A stretch of DNA of 64,000 nt from Ferruginibacter sp. GTDB lineage: Bacteria; Bacteroidota; Bacteroidia; Chitinophagales; Chitinophagaceae. Where the stretch lies: NCBI GenBank assembly GCA_017983695.1, contig JAGOAX010000015.1:1-64000 (forward strand), read 5' to 3'. This document shows positions 43,373 to 53,419 of the stretch, in pieces; within the stretch, counting starts at the first letter, position 1; every line of letters starts with the position of its first letter. The notes beneath the pieces are model-generated. The model saw nothing but the letters and a program-made list of their open reading frames with translations, made no database searches and was not told the DNA's origin. Position numbers and translations under genes: made by a program.

Positions 43373-44971
43373 ATGGATTGTACAGCTCAATATACAGATT
43401 ACCGGCAAACAGGATATTTCTCTGCACTAGTAACAGATTATATTTCTGGTGAAGAATTGCTGACACGATTTTATAAACACCCGGTTTCTGTGGCAGGGAT
43501 AAAATCGGCTATAGAAGCAAGAAAAAAATATCCCACCAACAGAAAATTACTGGTTGAAGTATTGACGAAACAATATGCATCCATTACAACAAGCGATAAA
43601 GTAAAAGCCAATATTGATAAGCTGCTATTAGAAAATACTTTTACCATAACCACTGCACACCAGCCCAATATTTTAACCGGCCCCCTGTATTTTATTTATA
43701 AGATACTCCATGCCATAAAACTTGCTGAGTTACTTGCTGCAGAAATGCCGGGTTCAGCTTTTGTGCCTGTTTATTATATGGGTAGCGAAGATGCAGACCT
43801 TGATGAACTGGGCCATGTTTTTATTAATGGCGAAAAACACCAGTGGCAGACCAAACAAACGGGTGCTGTTGGCAGAATGAAAGTGGACAAGGCATTAATA
43901 AAACTTATTGATACTATTGCAGGGCAGGTTACTCCACAGCCTTTTGGTGCAGCTATTATTGATGTGATGAAAGATTGCTACAAAGAAGGGGGAACAATTG
44001 AGCAGGCAACATTTAAACTGGTAAACGAATTATTTGCTGACTATGGATTGGTTATACTGTTACCCGATAACCCGTTGCTGAAAAAAGCATTTGTTCCGGT
44101 AATTGAAAAAGAATTAACAGCAGCATTCTCTCATACAATTGTGGCAGCAACTGCAACTGCCTTTCCAAAAAAATATAAAGTACAGGCAAGCGGCAGGGAA
44201 ATTAATTTATTTTATTTGCTGGATGATAAACGGGAGCGGATTGAGAAAGTGAATGGTAAATGGTCGGTGGTAAACAGTACAACAACATTTACCGACGGGG
44301 AATTAAAAACGGAGCTATACAATAATCCCGAACGCTTTAGCCCCAATGTAATTTTACGTCCTGTTTTCCAGGAACTGGTATTGCCCAATATTGCTTTTAT
44401 TGGCGGCGGCGGCGAGCTGGCTTACTGGATGGAACTGAAAAATGTTTTTGAAGCAGTTGGTGTGCCTTATCCTGTTTTGGTATTGCGCAATTCGTTTTTG
44501 TTTGTAGAAAACAATACTGCTGCATTAGCTTCCCGTTTGGGATTTGCTATTACCGACCTGTTTAAAAAAGAAACGGAATTGTTGAATGAACTGGTAAAAA
44601 GAGAGACAGCGGTGCAATTAAATTTAGAAACAGAAAAACAAGCACTAATAAATATTTACGGGCAGTTAAAAAATATTTCCGGTGCAGTTGACGCTTCACT
44701 CACCAGGCATACGGAAGCATTGCAGGTAACAGCATTAAAAAAGATAGCACAGCTGGAAAAAAAGATGCTGAGGGCAGAGAAGAAAAAGTTTGAAGCACAG
44801 CAACGGCAACTGCATAAATTAAAAACTGTTTTATTTCCTACTGATAACTTACAGGAGCGTATTGACAATCTTATTCCTTACTACGCTAAAAGGGGCAGCG
44901 ATTTTATTAAAACCATTTACGATAATTCAAAAGGGCTGGAGCAGGAGTTTGGTATTGTGGAAGCTGAATAA
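43373..44971 (+). CDS. bshC: Bacillithiol biosynthesis cysteine-adding enzyme BshC
   Basis: The 532-residue protein matches BshC in length and motifs: TTAHQPNILTGPLYFIYKI near residues 94-112, then VPVYYMGSEDADLDEL, and a long C-terminal coiled coil (about 400-490). BshC adds cysteine to glucosaminyl-malate in the last step of bacillithiol synthesis in the cytoplasm. The other bsh genes are not in this window. Bacillithiol is the probable low-molecular-weight thiol of this organism and the likely persulfide carrier for the CstB-like enzymes at 58-61 kb. A TAAGTTTG -7 box lies 29 bases upstream. Confidence 0.93.
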   Translation: MDCTAQYTDYRQTGYFSALVTDYISGEELLTRFYKHPVSVAGIKSAIEARKKYPTNRKLLVEVLTKQYASITTSDKVKANIDKLLLENTFTITTAHQPNILTGPLYFIYKILHAIKLAELLAAEMPGSAFVPVYYMGSEDADLDELGHVFINGEKHQWQTKQTGAVGRMKVDKALIKLIDTIAGQVTPQPFGAAIIDVMKDCYKEGGTIEQATFKLVNELFADYGLVILLPDNPLLKKAFVPVIEKELTAAFSHTIVAATATAFPKKYKVQASGREINLFYLLDDKRERIEKVNGKWSVVNSTTTFTDGELKTELYNNPERFSPNVILRPVFQELVLPNIAFIGGGGELAYWMELKNVFEAVGVPYPVLVLRNSFLFVENNTAALASRLGFAITDLFKKETELLNELVKRETAVQLNLETEKQALINIYGQLKNISGAVDASLTRHTEALQVTALKKIAQLEKKMLRAEKKKFEAQQRQLHKLKTVLFPTDNLQERIDNLIPYYAKRGSDFIKTIYDNSKGLEQEFGIVEAE

Positions 44972-44999
44972 AAGCAGCACTGCTTTATTGGTTTTGTCC

Positions 45000-45059
45000 C
45001 AGCGGGGTTTTCACTGCATTCGGTTACTATATTTAAAAGCCTTCTGTGAAACCCCGCTG
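45000..45059. repeat. Long-loop inverted repeat
   Basis: Left arm CAGCGGGGTTTTCAC (45000-45014) and right arm GTGAAACCCCGCTG (45046-45059) pair almost fully around a 31-base loop. The element lies in the 264-base gap between bshC and the pentapeptide gene; a second, related inverted repeat follows at 45142-45196. Confidence 0.65.
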
Positions 45060-45141
45060 CTGAAAAGAGGCTCTCATTATAATGCAGTCACTTTTGCAAT
45101 ACGGACAGTGGCGATAAAATAATTTAAAGAGATCATTGCGT

Positions 45142-45196
45142 CAGGGTTTCGCCGGTACAACTTTTTTATTTGAATAGTAATAGAGCGAAAACCCTG
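45142..45196. repeat. Second long-loop inverted repeat in the same gap
   Basis: Left arm CAGGGTTTCGC (45142-45152), right arm GCGAAAACCCTG (45185-45196), one bulge, 32-base loop. Arm sequence and loop length recall the element 140 bases upstream. Confidence 0.6.
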
Positions 45197-45235
45197 CCGG
45201 GACGAAAGGGTAGTAATACTTAATTGGTTGTGACG

Positions 45236-45808
45236 CTACGAAATATCTATATCATACTTATCTAAAAGGCCCGATAAATTTATAGAAGAGAACTTTGCTT
45301 TTTTAATCTTGTTTAACCCGGGGTCAATAGAATAATCAATCGCTTTTCTCAGATCGGCTTTTTCAAGTATTGTGTTTTCAAAAATGGCTTTGGTAAGTTC
45401 GCTGTTTGTAAAGTCAGCTTCAGTTAAGTTAGCTTCTGCAAAATCCACTTCATGCAAAATACAGTTATCAAACCTGAACCTTTTCAATTTCATTTGATAG
45501 AAGGAAGACATGTTTAATGTACATCGCTCAAAGCTTGTAGCAAACACAGTGCTTTTACAATGATCGAAATGTAAACCTATCAACTTACAGTCGATAAACT
45601 TTACATCGAGGAAAGATGTCTGTACCAGTTTGGTAAGTGCCATCCTGCATTCGCTGAATGTACAGTCGATAAATGTAAACTGTGACAGGTCTGCGTTGGA
45701 AAAATCGCATAGGTAAAATGTGCAGCCTTCATAATCTCCTTCACTTAATTTTTGTTCAGTATAATTTATGTTTTCAAATCTTTCGTCAGTTACGTAAACT
45801 CTTTCCAT
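45236..45808 (-). CDS. Pentapeptide-repeat protein
   Basis: The 190-residue protein is made mostly of pentapeptide-like A(D/N)Lxx units, for example FSNADLSQF, FAEANLTEADFTNSELTKA and ILEKADLRKA. These should fold as a right-handed quadrilateral beta-helix. Such proteins bind targets such as DNA gyrase or act as scaffolds; there is no basis for choosing. It is AT-rich, with two small hypothetical genes upstream on the same strand. Confidence 0.85.
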   Translation of the reverse strand: MERVYVTDERFENINYTEQKLSEGDYEGCTFYLCDFSNADLSQFTFIDCTFSECRMALTKLVQTSFLDVKFIDCKLIGLHFDHCKSTVFATSFERCTLNMSSFYQMKLKRFRFDNCILHEVDFAEANLTEADFTNSELTKAIFENTILEKADLRKAIDYSIDPGLNKIKKAKFSSINLSGLLDKYDIDIS

Positions 45809-45869
45809 TTTGGTTATTATTGAATTTTTATTTCGTTTTGTGTGCTACGAACTGAGGCGAAAGGATTGC

Positions 45870-46133
45870 TTACTTTTTTGTTTTCAATACAAACAAAATT
45901 AGGACGTAGATAATTGTTAAAGATCCAATTTCAATAAGCAATTTTGGGTATACTAAAGCTTCTTGAATTTTAAAAAAATTTCCAAAATACTCAACTCGAT
46001 GCTCTCCAATATAACCACTTCCTTCTAAATCTCCATAGAATTTATGTGAGTAGGGAGTAAAGAACAAAAAGATTACACCTAGACTAAAGCAGTAAATTAA
46101 AGTCCAGAGTTTTTGAGATTTATTGAGCATCAT
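45870..46133 (-). CDS. Small hypothetical membrane protein
   Basis: The 87-residue product has two hydrophobic helices (about residues 9-26 and 63-82) joined by a polar loop containing GDLEGSGYIGEHRVEYFGNFF. No family is recognised. It is AT-rich like its neighbours and lies 61 bases upstream of the pentapeptide gene; it may be an accessory gene. Confidence 0.5.
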   Translation of the reverse strand: MMLNKSQKLWTLIYCFSLGVIFLFFTPYSHKFYGDLEGSGYIGEHRVEYFGNFFKIQEALVYPKLLIEIGSLTIIYVLILFVLKTKK

Positions 46134-46255
46134 ATTTTTGTTAATAATTTTGCTATTGGGTTATTAAAGGTATCGGTTTAAAATAGTTAGCAATAAGCGT
46201 GGGAGTAAACCAAATCTTATTGTTTGTTGGATTTTGAACTATCAACTTGCTGTAT

Positions 46256-46726
46256 TTAATCCGACTTTATTATATAATAACCTTCATCTTCCTTCCAACG
46301 GTTGTTTTCTAAGTAATGCAAATGCAATGCAATTTTCATATACGGCCTGTTAAAAAGGTATGCGTCAAGCCAACCATCTTGTCCACCGTCAGGTTTGTTC
46401 TTTATTAAATAGAGTCCTTGGAAGTGATGAAGATTTAAGATGTCCGATTGCAAATTTGAAGTCCAGTCACCTTCATCGCCTTTCCGCTCTATCTGAAGTC
46501 TTATGCTTTGAATTGGATTAATAAAATACAAGAATACATTTTCTAGTGAAATATGAAACTTTACCTGTTTTAGGTTATTATTTTGTGAGCTTTCGTGAGT
46601 ATAGTCACCGCAATATTTTTTTAGCTTACAAAAAGCAATAATTTTTATAATTAAAATAATTAAATATCCTGCTAAGAGGGATTCCCCAAGAAATCTCATC
46701 AGTTTTATAATGTCACAATATGCCAT
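46256..46726 (-). CDS. Hypothetical protein with one N-terminal membrane helix
   Basis: The 156-residue product has a hydrophobic helix at about residues 12-33, followed by a soluble part rich in charged and aromatic residues (for example LHLHYLENNRWKEDEGYYII near the end). No family is recognised. It is AT-rich and separated by 122 bases from the next gene. Confidence 0.5.
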   Translation of the reverse strand: MAYCDIIKLMRFLGESLLAGYLIILIIKIIAFCKLKKYCGDYTHESSQNNNLKQVKFHISLENVFLYFINPIQSIRLQIERKGDEGDWTSNLQSDILNLHHFQGLYLIKNKPDGGQDGWLDAYLFNRPYMKIALHLHYLENNRWKEDEGYYIIKSD

Positions 46727-46943
46727 CTTAATGATTAAAGTAAGTATGAAAATATATGATTTTGTATTCGAATTGTAAAAAGTATATCCTTCTCCTTGGC
46801 TCGTATCTCACTTGCCATTCGCTTATATCTACTTTAAGTTAAAAGCTCAACAATGCTGTAAATGTACAAGAGTGCGACGCAACAATGCTCTACAGTATTC
46901 AAAATGCTCGTAACAAAAAACCACCAACTACAAACCGTTCAAC

Positions 46944-47462
46944 CTACCTGTCAAACTCATTTCTAAATCCCATACCTTTTACATTCTTCACACTTTCCAT
47001 TACAATATCATCCTGGTATTCTTTGTAGGCTTCCAGTTTTCCGGCAATGCTGGTATCGTGTAATGCTAAAATTTGTGCAGCTAATATACCGGCGTTTTTT
47101 GCGCCGTTAAGGGCAACAGTGGCAACGGGTACACCATAAGGCATTTGTAAAATAGATAATACAGAGTCCCAGCCATCGATACTGTTGCTGGATTTTACAG
47201 GCACACCAATTACCGGTAAAATAGTATTGGCCGCCACCATGCCCGGTAAATGTGCAGCACCACCGGCACCGCAAATAATTACTTTAATGCCACGCTCTTT
47301 TGCCTGGTGTGCATATTCCCGTAAGCGCTCGGGTGTGCGGTGTGCCGATACGATGGTGAGCTCGGGCTCCACTTCAAACTGGCGGAGCATTTCGGCAGCA
47401 CCTTTCATAATATCTAAATCGCTTTCGCTGCCCATTATTATTCCAACAAGAGGAGTACTCAT
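46944..47462 (-). CDS. purE: N5-carboxyaminoimidazole ribonucleotide mutase
   Basis: The 172-residue protein has the class I PurE motifs: GIIMGSESDLDIM at the start, SAHRTPERL, GAGGAAHLPGM and GVPVATVALNGAKNAG. It converts N5-CAIR to CAIR in purine synthesis, acting after PurK. In this window purK lies 7 kb away on the same strand, with an efflux operon and two other genes between. The gene is followed by no pur gene. Confidence 0.96.
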   Translation of the reverse strand: MSTPLVGIIMGSESDLDIMKGAAEMLRQFEVEPELTIVSAHRTPERLREYAHQAKERGIKVIICGAGGAAHLPGMVAANTILPVIGVPVKSSNSIDGWDSVLSILQMPYGVPVATVALNGAKNAGILAAQILALHDTSIAGKLEAYKEYQDDIVMESVKNVKGMGFRNEFDR

Positions 47463-47534
47463 ATTTTATATTTTGCTGCAAGATAATGATTAGAATAATG
47501 TGACGCTTATACTGAAAAAGGGAAACTGTTTAGA

Positions 47535-47650
47535 TTTTTGGTATTGTACTTTTTTGCTTCTCCAAAAAAGTACCAAAAAAGGAGCTCCGAAAAAGATTAC
47601 ATCCCTTTTTCGGAATTGTTCCCTGATATGACTTTAGTACTACTGTAAAC
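47535..47650. repeat. Dispersed structured repeat, copy 2
   Basis: Second copy of the element at 8891-9002. Its central stem is TCCGAAAAAG (47586-47595) with CTTTTTCGGA (47605-47614), again with a 9-base loop. Compared with copy 1, three of ten base pairs differ and all three differences are compensated on the other arm. Confidence 0.8.
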
Positions 47651-47716
47651 TGAACTTTTGTAATACTGCCGTTCGCCTTACATGCGTTGCAGTATTTTTT
47701 TTTATTGTGAGAATAA

Positions 47717-49039
47717 CTATCTCACCAAATCGCCTTTCAGGCGGAGGAGTTCTGTTTCGGCAAGCTTGGTATTATACCTTGCTGCCAATAAACGGTTGTA
47801 GGCGTCTTCCAAACTTTTTTGGGTTTCTCTTAATTCAAGGTAAGTAGATACACCGAGGCGGAAACGCTCCAGCGCAATCATTACATTTTCTTTTGCCAGT
47901 AATATGTTTTCTTCTTCCAAGGCCAGTGCCTGCTTCTCCGTTTCATAATCTTTAAAAGCATTACTTATACCAACATCAATTATACTTTTTTGATTTTGAT
48001 AAGAGAGCTTCAGGTAATCAATATCCAATTGCGTTTGCTGTACCTGGCGCTTTACATTAAAGCCGTTCAATATAGGGATGGTAACACCAAGCCCGTAATT
48101 AAAACCATTATTGCGGTTGAACAATGGCGTAAATGGATTTACCACCGCTTTATTATCTGTACGGGAATAATTGTAGGCAGAGTTAAAAGAAACGATGGGG
48201 AATTTATCAGCCTTTTTTTCTTTTAAAGTAAGATTGGCAATATCAATATTTTTTTTGGTGAGCAGCAGGGCAGGGTTGGTGTTTTCCACGCCATTCATTA
48301 TATCGCCTAAAATTATATTGTTGTTAATGGGAATGCTGTCGGATACATCGTACAGGCTGTTTAAGGCCACATTCATTAACTGGTTCAGTTGTTCTTTTAA
48401 TTGTGCAATTAAATTCTGCTGTTTTAATCGGGCAGATTTTTGTGCATTAAGATCTACTTTAGCCTGCAGCAGTTCCGGTTTGGCGCCAAGGCCAACACTT
48501 AATTTTTTATCGGCAAGCTTTACCCTTTCTTCGTTAATGCTCATCTGGTCTTCAACTGCTTTAAGCTGTTGTTTTTGATGAACAATACTGTAATAATTAT
48601 TGATGACTGCAGCAATACTTGTTACCATCTGGTTTTTAATATTCAGTTCGCCCAGTTTTACAAACTCACCCAGCTTATCTCTTGTGGCAAACATTTTATA
48701 ACCGTCAAACAGGGTCCAGTTTAATTGCACAGCACCGGATAAATTATTTGAACGGATACCTTTACGTTCCCGCTTGGTACCATCAGAAAATTTTTGCAAC
48801 TGGTCGTTGTTGTTGAACACAAATCCCGTACTGCCATTTACCCTTGGTAAAAAAGCAGCCCTGGCATAAGATTTATCCAGCGCATACGATGCAGAATCGT
48901 TGCGTAATAATTGAATATCGTAATTGTTTTGCAGCGTGGTGGCTATTGCTTCATCAACAGTTAATAGTTTTTGTGCAACTGCTTTTTGGGTAGCAATGCC
49001 TGCAAAACAAATAGTAAGTACAAAAAAAATATTTTTCAT
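47717..49039 (-). CDS. TolC-family outer-membrane efflux protein
   Basis: The 440-residue protein has a signal peptide (residues 1-23, ending in AVAQK) and two long helical-hairpin repeats with the usual LDxxxLxxxKxxL-like segments (for example LRETQKSLEDAYNRLLAARY). These form a periplasmic channel. The ATG at 49039 is preferred to an upstream one at 49048 because it begins the signal peptide. It is the last gene of a three-gene RND efflux operon with 14 bases to the permease gene. Confidence 0.92.
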   Translation of the reverse strand: MKNIFFVLTICFAGIATQKAVAQKLLTVDEAIATTLQNNYDIQLLRNDSASYALDKSYARAAFLPRVNGSTGFVFNNNDQLQKFSDGTKRERKGIRSNNLSGAVQLNWTLFDGYKMFATRDKLGEFVKLGELNIKNQMVTSIAAVINNYYSIVHQKQQLKAVEDQMSINEERVKLADKKLSVGLGAKPELLQAKVDLNAQKSARLKQQNLIAQLKEQLNQLMNVALNSLYDVSDSIPINNNIILGDIMNGVENTNPALLLTKKNIDIANLTLKEKKADKFPIVSFNSAYNYSRTDNKAVVNPFTPLFNRNNGFNYGLGVTIPILNGFNVKRQVQQTQLDIDYLKLSYQNQKSIIDVGISNAFKDYETEKQALALEEENILLAKENVMIALERFRLGVSTYLELRETQKSLEDAYNRLLAARYNTKLAETELLRLKGDLVR

Positions 49040-49053
49040 CAAAACCAAATAAT

Positions 49054-52000
49054 TTAAACTGATAAAGAAGTTTGATCTATATCATCATCCAGTTCGCTTT
49101 TCTTTTTTGTTGAAGAAAGAAAAGTGTACATGGCCGGTATAACAAACAATGTAAGTACCAAAGAAAACATGATGCCGCCAACAATTACAATACCAAGCGG
49201 TATACGGCTTGTTGAAGCATCGCCTAAAGATAATGCCAGCGGTAAGGCACCCAGGCTCATGGCAAGGCTCGTCATTAAAATAGGCCTTAGCCTTTGCGAA
49301 GCGGCAAAAATAACGGCTTCGGATTTTTTCATTCCCTTTAACCGGTTCTGATTGGCAAATTCGACAATTAAAATTCCGTTTTTAGTTACCAGGCCAATCA
49401 GCATGATCATCCCTATTTGAGAGAAGATATTTAATGTTTGCCCAAATAACCAAAGTGATAATACAGCACCTGCAATGGCCAACGGAACAGTAAACATGAT
49501 AATGAACGGATCTATAAAACTTTCGAATTGTGCTGCTAAAATTAAAAAGATAAGAACGAGCGCCAGTATAAAAGCAAAGCTGGTGTTACTGCTGCTCTCA
49601 GCAAAATCTCTTGATGAACCACTTAATGCTGTGCTGAAACTTTCGTCGAGCACTTTTGCTTTTATGCGTTCCATTTCCTTAATACCATCGCCAACAGTTT
49701 TACCCGGCACCAAACCGGAAGATACGATGGCTGATTTGTAACGGTTAAAGTGGTAGATGGTTGGCGGCGAAGCATCTTCGGTAATAGTAACCACATTATC
49801 TAAACTTAATAAATTGCCACGGTTTGTTCTTACATATATTTTTTTAAGATCAGCCGGGTCATCACGGTCACTCCTGTCAACCTGGGCCATTACCTGGTAT
49901 TGTTTTCCGTCTTTTATAAAATAACCCAACCTTCTGTTACTAAAAGCCAGTTGCATGGTTTCTGAAATGTCCTGCACACTAACACCCAGCTGACTGGCTT
50001 TTAAGCGGTCGATATTTAAACGTAATTCGGGTTTATTAAATTTGAGGTCGGCATCAATGCCCTGTAGTATAGTGCTTTTATTGGCTTCTTCTAAAAACTT
50101 GGGCAGCGTTTTAGATAGTTTATCAAAATCATTATTCTGAATTACAAACTGTACCGGTTGGCCGCCACGACGGTTAACTTGTATGGTTTGATCCTGCACA
50201 GCAAATGCCCTGCCTGTTGGGTACTTTGATAAATTTTTATTAATGAGGTTAACAATATCCTGCTGGCTTTTTTTTCTTTCGCCGGGTTCATTTAAACCCA
50301 CTCTTAAAAAACCACTGTTGGCTGAACCACTGCCGCTAAAACCGGGGGCCGTCATACTGGTAACGTATTTTTTTTCAGGCACAGAATCAATAACAAGCGC
50401 TATCAGCCCGTCCATGTAAGTATCCATGGCATCATACGAAGTGCCTTCGGGTGCTGTAACCTGCAGCCTGAAAGCACTCCGGTCTTCCATTGGCGCAAGT
50501 TCCGATTGCAGGTTGCCGCCAACAAGCCAGATAATTAAAAAGCAGGCCACAATTACGGGTAGTGCAATCCAGCGCAATTTCATAAAACCGGTCAGCGAAT
50601 TTTGATAGCCATTTTCCATCCAGCGGAAAAAAGGCTCGGTTTTAGTATAGAACCAGGTGTGTTTATGTACATCTTTTCTTGCTAAAAAAACATTGAGTAC
50701 CGGCGTAAGGGTTAATGATACAAAAGCAGAGATCAATACGGCGCCTGCCACTACAATACCAAACTCACGAAATAGCCTGCCCACAAAACCCTGTAAAAAA
50801 ATGATGGGTAAAAACACCACCGCAAGTGTGATAGATGTGGCGATTACTGCAAAATAAATTTCTTTGGAGCCTTCTTTTGCAGCCTGCCATTTGCCCATCC
50901 CTTTCTCCATTTTTTTAAAAATGTTTTCTGTAACCACAATACCATCATCCACCACAAGGCCGGTGGCCAGCACAATGGCTAAAAGTGTTAAAAGGTTTAT
51001 GGTAAAACCGGCGAGGTACATAATGAAGAATGCGCCAATTAATGAAACAGGGATATCAATTAATGGACGGATAGCAATGATCCAATCCCTAAAAAAAAGA
51101 TAAATGATAATTACCACCAGTATAAAAGCGACGATCAAAGTTTCTTTTACTTCGGAAATTGATTTGCGTATGAATCTGGTCTGGTCGTAACTTATTTCCA
51201 GCTTAATATCTTCAGGCATATCCTTTTTAATATTCTCAAAGCGTTTTAATAATTCGTCGGCAATGGCAATGGTATTTGTGCCGGGCTGCGGTATGGTTAC
51301 AATAGCCAGCATCGGTACACCACTTTCTTTTAAAACCGATTCTTCATTTTCGGGGCCCAGTACTACTTCGGCAACATCTTTTAATTTAATATCGGTGCCA
51401 TTAACATTTTTTATAATCAGGTCTTTAAACTGTTCTTCGGTATTCAACCGGCCAAATGTGCGTATGGAAAGTTCGGTAGCATCGCCGGAAATTTTTCCCG
51501 ATGGTAATTCAATATTTTCTTTTGTAAGGGCCAATTGTACATCACGTGGTGAAATAGAAAAAGCAACCAGTTTATCGGGATTGAGCCAGATACGCATGGC
51601 ATATTTTTTTTCGCCCCAGATATTTACACCACTTACGCCAGGTATGGTTTGTATACGCTCTACAATATTATTTTGTACAAACTCCGACAGCTGTAATTGA
51701 TTTTTTGTAGTGCTTTGAATGATCATGAAAACGATGGGGTCGCTGCTGGCATCTGCTTTTGAAACAACAGGTGGCGCATCAAGGTCGGCAGGTAAAGAAC
51801 GGGCGGCCTGCGATACTTTATCCCGTACATCGTTTGTAGCTGCTTCAAGGTCAACATCCAGTTCAAACTCTACATTTATATTACTGCTGCCCTGGTTACT
51901 GCTGCTGGTAATATTTTTAATACCGGCAATACCATTAATAGCTTTTTCAAGTGGCTCGGTAATCTGCGATTCAATAATATCGGCATTGGCACCAGGGTAT

Positions 52001-52149
52001 GATGCTCTTACACTGATATTGGGCGGATCGATTGCAGGATAATCTCTTACCCCTAAAAATTTATAACCGATCAAGCCAAATAAAATAATAATTAAGTTCA
52101 GCACAATGGCCAATACGGGGCGTCGTAAACTTAATTCAGAAATATTCAC
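49054..52149 (-). CDS. RND-family efflux permease (hydrophobe/amphiphile exporter type)
   Basis: The 1031-residue protein has the complete RND layout: 12 membrane helices and two large periplasmic loops. The conserved helix-4 charged pair is in ATGLVVDDGIVVTENIFKKM. Its length and the porter-domain segments (ASYPGANADIIESQITEP, split as ASYPGANADI and IESQITEP) match the AcrB/HAE1 group. It should expel drugs, bile-like amphiphiles or metabolites using proton motive force. It lies between the adaptor and TolC genes. No dedicated regulator is adjacent. Confidence 0.95.
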   Translation of the reverse strand: MNISELSLRRPVLAIVLNLIIILFGLIGYKFLGVRDYPAIDPPNISVRASYPGANADIIESQITEPLEKAINGIAGIKNITSSSNQGSSNINVEFELDVDLEAATNDVRDKVSQAARSLPADLDAPPVVSKADASSDPIVFMIIQSTTKNQLQLSEFVQNNIVERIQTIPGVSGVNIWGEKKYAMRIWLNPDKLVAFSISPRDVQLALTKENIELPSGKISGDATELSIRTFGRLNTEEQFKDLIIKNVNGTDIKLKDVAEVVLGPENEESVLKESGVPMLAIVTIPQPGTNTIAIADELLKRFENIKKDMPEDIKLEISYDQTRFIRKSISEVKETLIVAFILVVIIIYLFFRDWIIAIRPLIDIPVSLIGAFFIMYLAGFTINLLTLLAIVLATGLVVDDGIVVTENIFKKMEKGMGKWQAAKEGSKEIYFAVIATSITLAVVFLPIIFLQGFVGRLFREFGIVVAGAVLISAFVSLTLTPVLNVFLARKDVHKHTWFYTKTEPFFRWMENGYQNSLTGFMKLRWIALPVIVACFLIIWLVGGNLQSELAPMEDRSAFRLQVTAPEGTSYDAMDTYMDGLIALVIDSVPEKKYVTSMTAPGFSGSGSANSGFLRVGLNEPGERKKSQQDIVNLINKNLSKYPTGRAFAVQDQTIQVNRRGGQPVQFVIQNNDFDKLSKTLPKFLEEANKSTILQGIDADLKFNKPELRLNIDRLKASQLGVSVQDISETMQLAFSNRRLGYFIKDGKQYQVMAQVDRSDRDDPADLKKIYVRTNRGNLLSLDNVVTITEDASPPTIYHFNRYKSAIVSSGLVPGKTVGDGIKEMERIKAKVLDESFSTALSGSSRDFAESSSNTSFAFILALVLIFLILAAQFESFIDPFIIMFTVPLAIAGAVLSLWLFGQTLNIFSQIGMIMLIGLVTKNGILIVEFANQNRLKGMKKSEAVIFAASQRLRPILMTSLAMSLGALPLALSLGDASTSRIPLGIVIVGGIMFSLVLTLFVIPAMYTFLSSTKKKSELDDDIDQTSLSV

Positions 52150-52162
52150 AGTATTATTTTAT

Positions 52163-53236
52163 TTAGTTTTTAGAAATTTTATTTAACTGCACATTTGAGC
52201 CTGGCCTTGTAGTTAAAAGCCCGGTAACTAAAATGGTATCGCCTGCTTTTAAGCCGCTGGTAACTTCAACCATGGCAGAATCCCTGGCACCCAATGTTAC
52301 AATTTCCATAGCAGCAATGCCATTTCTTACAGCAATAACTTTTTTATTTCTTGCATCAGGAATTACTGATTGTGTTGGTATCATTAAGGCTGCATTGTTT
52401 TCGCCAAGTGCAATTTTTACTTTTGCAAAAGCACCAGCAATTAATTGCCCATCGGGTTTTGTTACAGTTGCAATTACCCTCAGGCTCCTGTTATCTTCTG
52501 CAATAATATTTTCTGTAGCCGAAATAGTGGCCGGGTAATTATTACCGCTGCCTTCAACAGTAAAATGAACCAGGGTGCCGTTTTTCATTTTTGAACCGTA
52601 TACCTCAGGTACGGTAAAATCTAATTTCAGCTGGCTTACTTTTCTTAGTGAAGCAATTATTGTTTGCGAGGTAACATAGGCACCTTTGGTAATAGTGGTA
52701 ATGCCCAGCTTGCCGCTAAAGGGTGCTCTTACCGTTGTTCTGGCAATATTGGTGCGGATGATGTTCATATCAGCTTTAATATTATTTGCGTTCAGCACAC
52801 TGATATCATACTCCTGCTGGCTAACACCGTTTATTTTAAGTAATGCATTATATCTTTCTGCGGTTTGTTCTGCAGTTTTAAGCTGCACATCTAATTTTTG
52901 TAACTGGGCCTGCAGGTCGGCATCATAAATTCTAAGTAAAACACTGCCTTGTGCCACATTGCTGCCTTCCTTAAAATATACACCGGTAACCCTTCCCGAA
53001 ACTTCGGGGCGTATTTCTGTTTCTTCGTAAGCGGCAAGGCTACCGGGCACTTCTATTTCCTGCGATAACAGTTGTGGGGTAACAACAAAGCCATCGGCCA
53101 TAGTGGGTGGTGGCGGTGCTTTTGGTGCAGCCGCCTTACTATCTTCCTTGCCCGACTGGCAGGAACTGGTAAAGAATGCTAATAAAATAAATACGTAAAC
53201 AATTGCAGATTTTAGTTTAACCACTTGTATGCTCAT
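52163..53236 (-). CDS. RND efflux periplasmic adaptor (membrane fusion protein), lipoprotein
   Basis: The 357-residue product has a signal peptide with a lipobox (SSC near residue 26), a lipoyl-like hairpin split by a coiled coil (ALKLQAQLQK region), a beta-barrel domain and a membrane-proximal domain, in MFP order. The segment FKEGSNVAQGSVLLRI and the later APFSGKLGI are the two lipoyl halves. It bridges the RND permease and TolC. It is the first gene of the operon, 13 bases upstream of the permease gene. Confidence 0.92.
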   Translation of the reverse strand: MSIQVVKLKSAIVYVFILLAFFTSSCQSGKEDSKAAAPKAPPPPTMADGFVVTPQLLSQEIEVPGSLAAYEETEIRPEVSGRVTGVYFKEGSNVAQGSVLLRIYDADLQAQLQKLDVQLKTAEQTAERYNALLKINGVSQQEYDISVLNANNIKADMNIIRTNIARTTVRAPFSGKLGITTITKGAYVTSQTIIASLRKVSQLKLDFTVPEVYGSKMKNGTLVHFTVEGSGNNYPATISATENIIAEDNRSLRVIATVTKPDGQLIAGAFAKVKIALGENNAALMIPTQSVIPDARNKKVIAVRNGIAAMEIVTLGARDSAMVEVTSGLKAGDTILVTGLLTTRPGSNVQLNKISKN

Positions 53237-53419
53237 TTTGTATTTGACGATATAGTATTAAAAACTTGTCGCCAAAGTTCAGGAAATAAGCCCGAAATGG
53301 TTTTTAAAAAATTATTAAAGGGAAATAGGAGGGATGAAGCACCTGGCAGGGCTTTGTTTTGGGAAATGGGATTCCGTTTGCCTTAAGCCGAAGCTGATTG
53401 GAACCAATGTTGGCTGCTC

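Noticed and set aside
46860..46910. CAAGAGTGCGACGCAACAATG text resembling part of 38021-38055
   Set aside because: Only short words (ACAAGAGTG and AACAATG) are shared; too little to call a repeat from two places.
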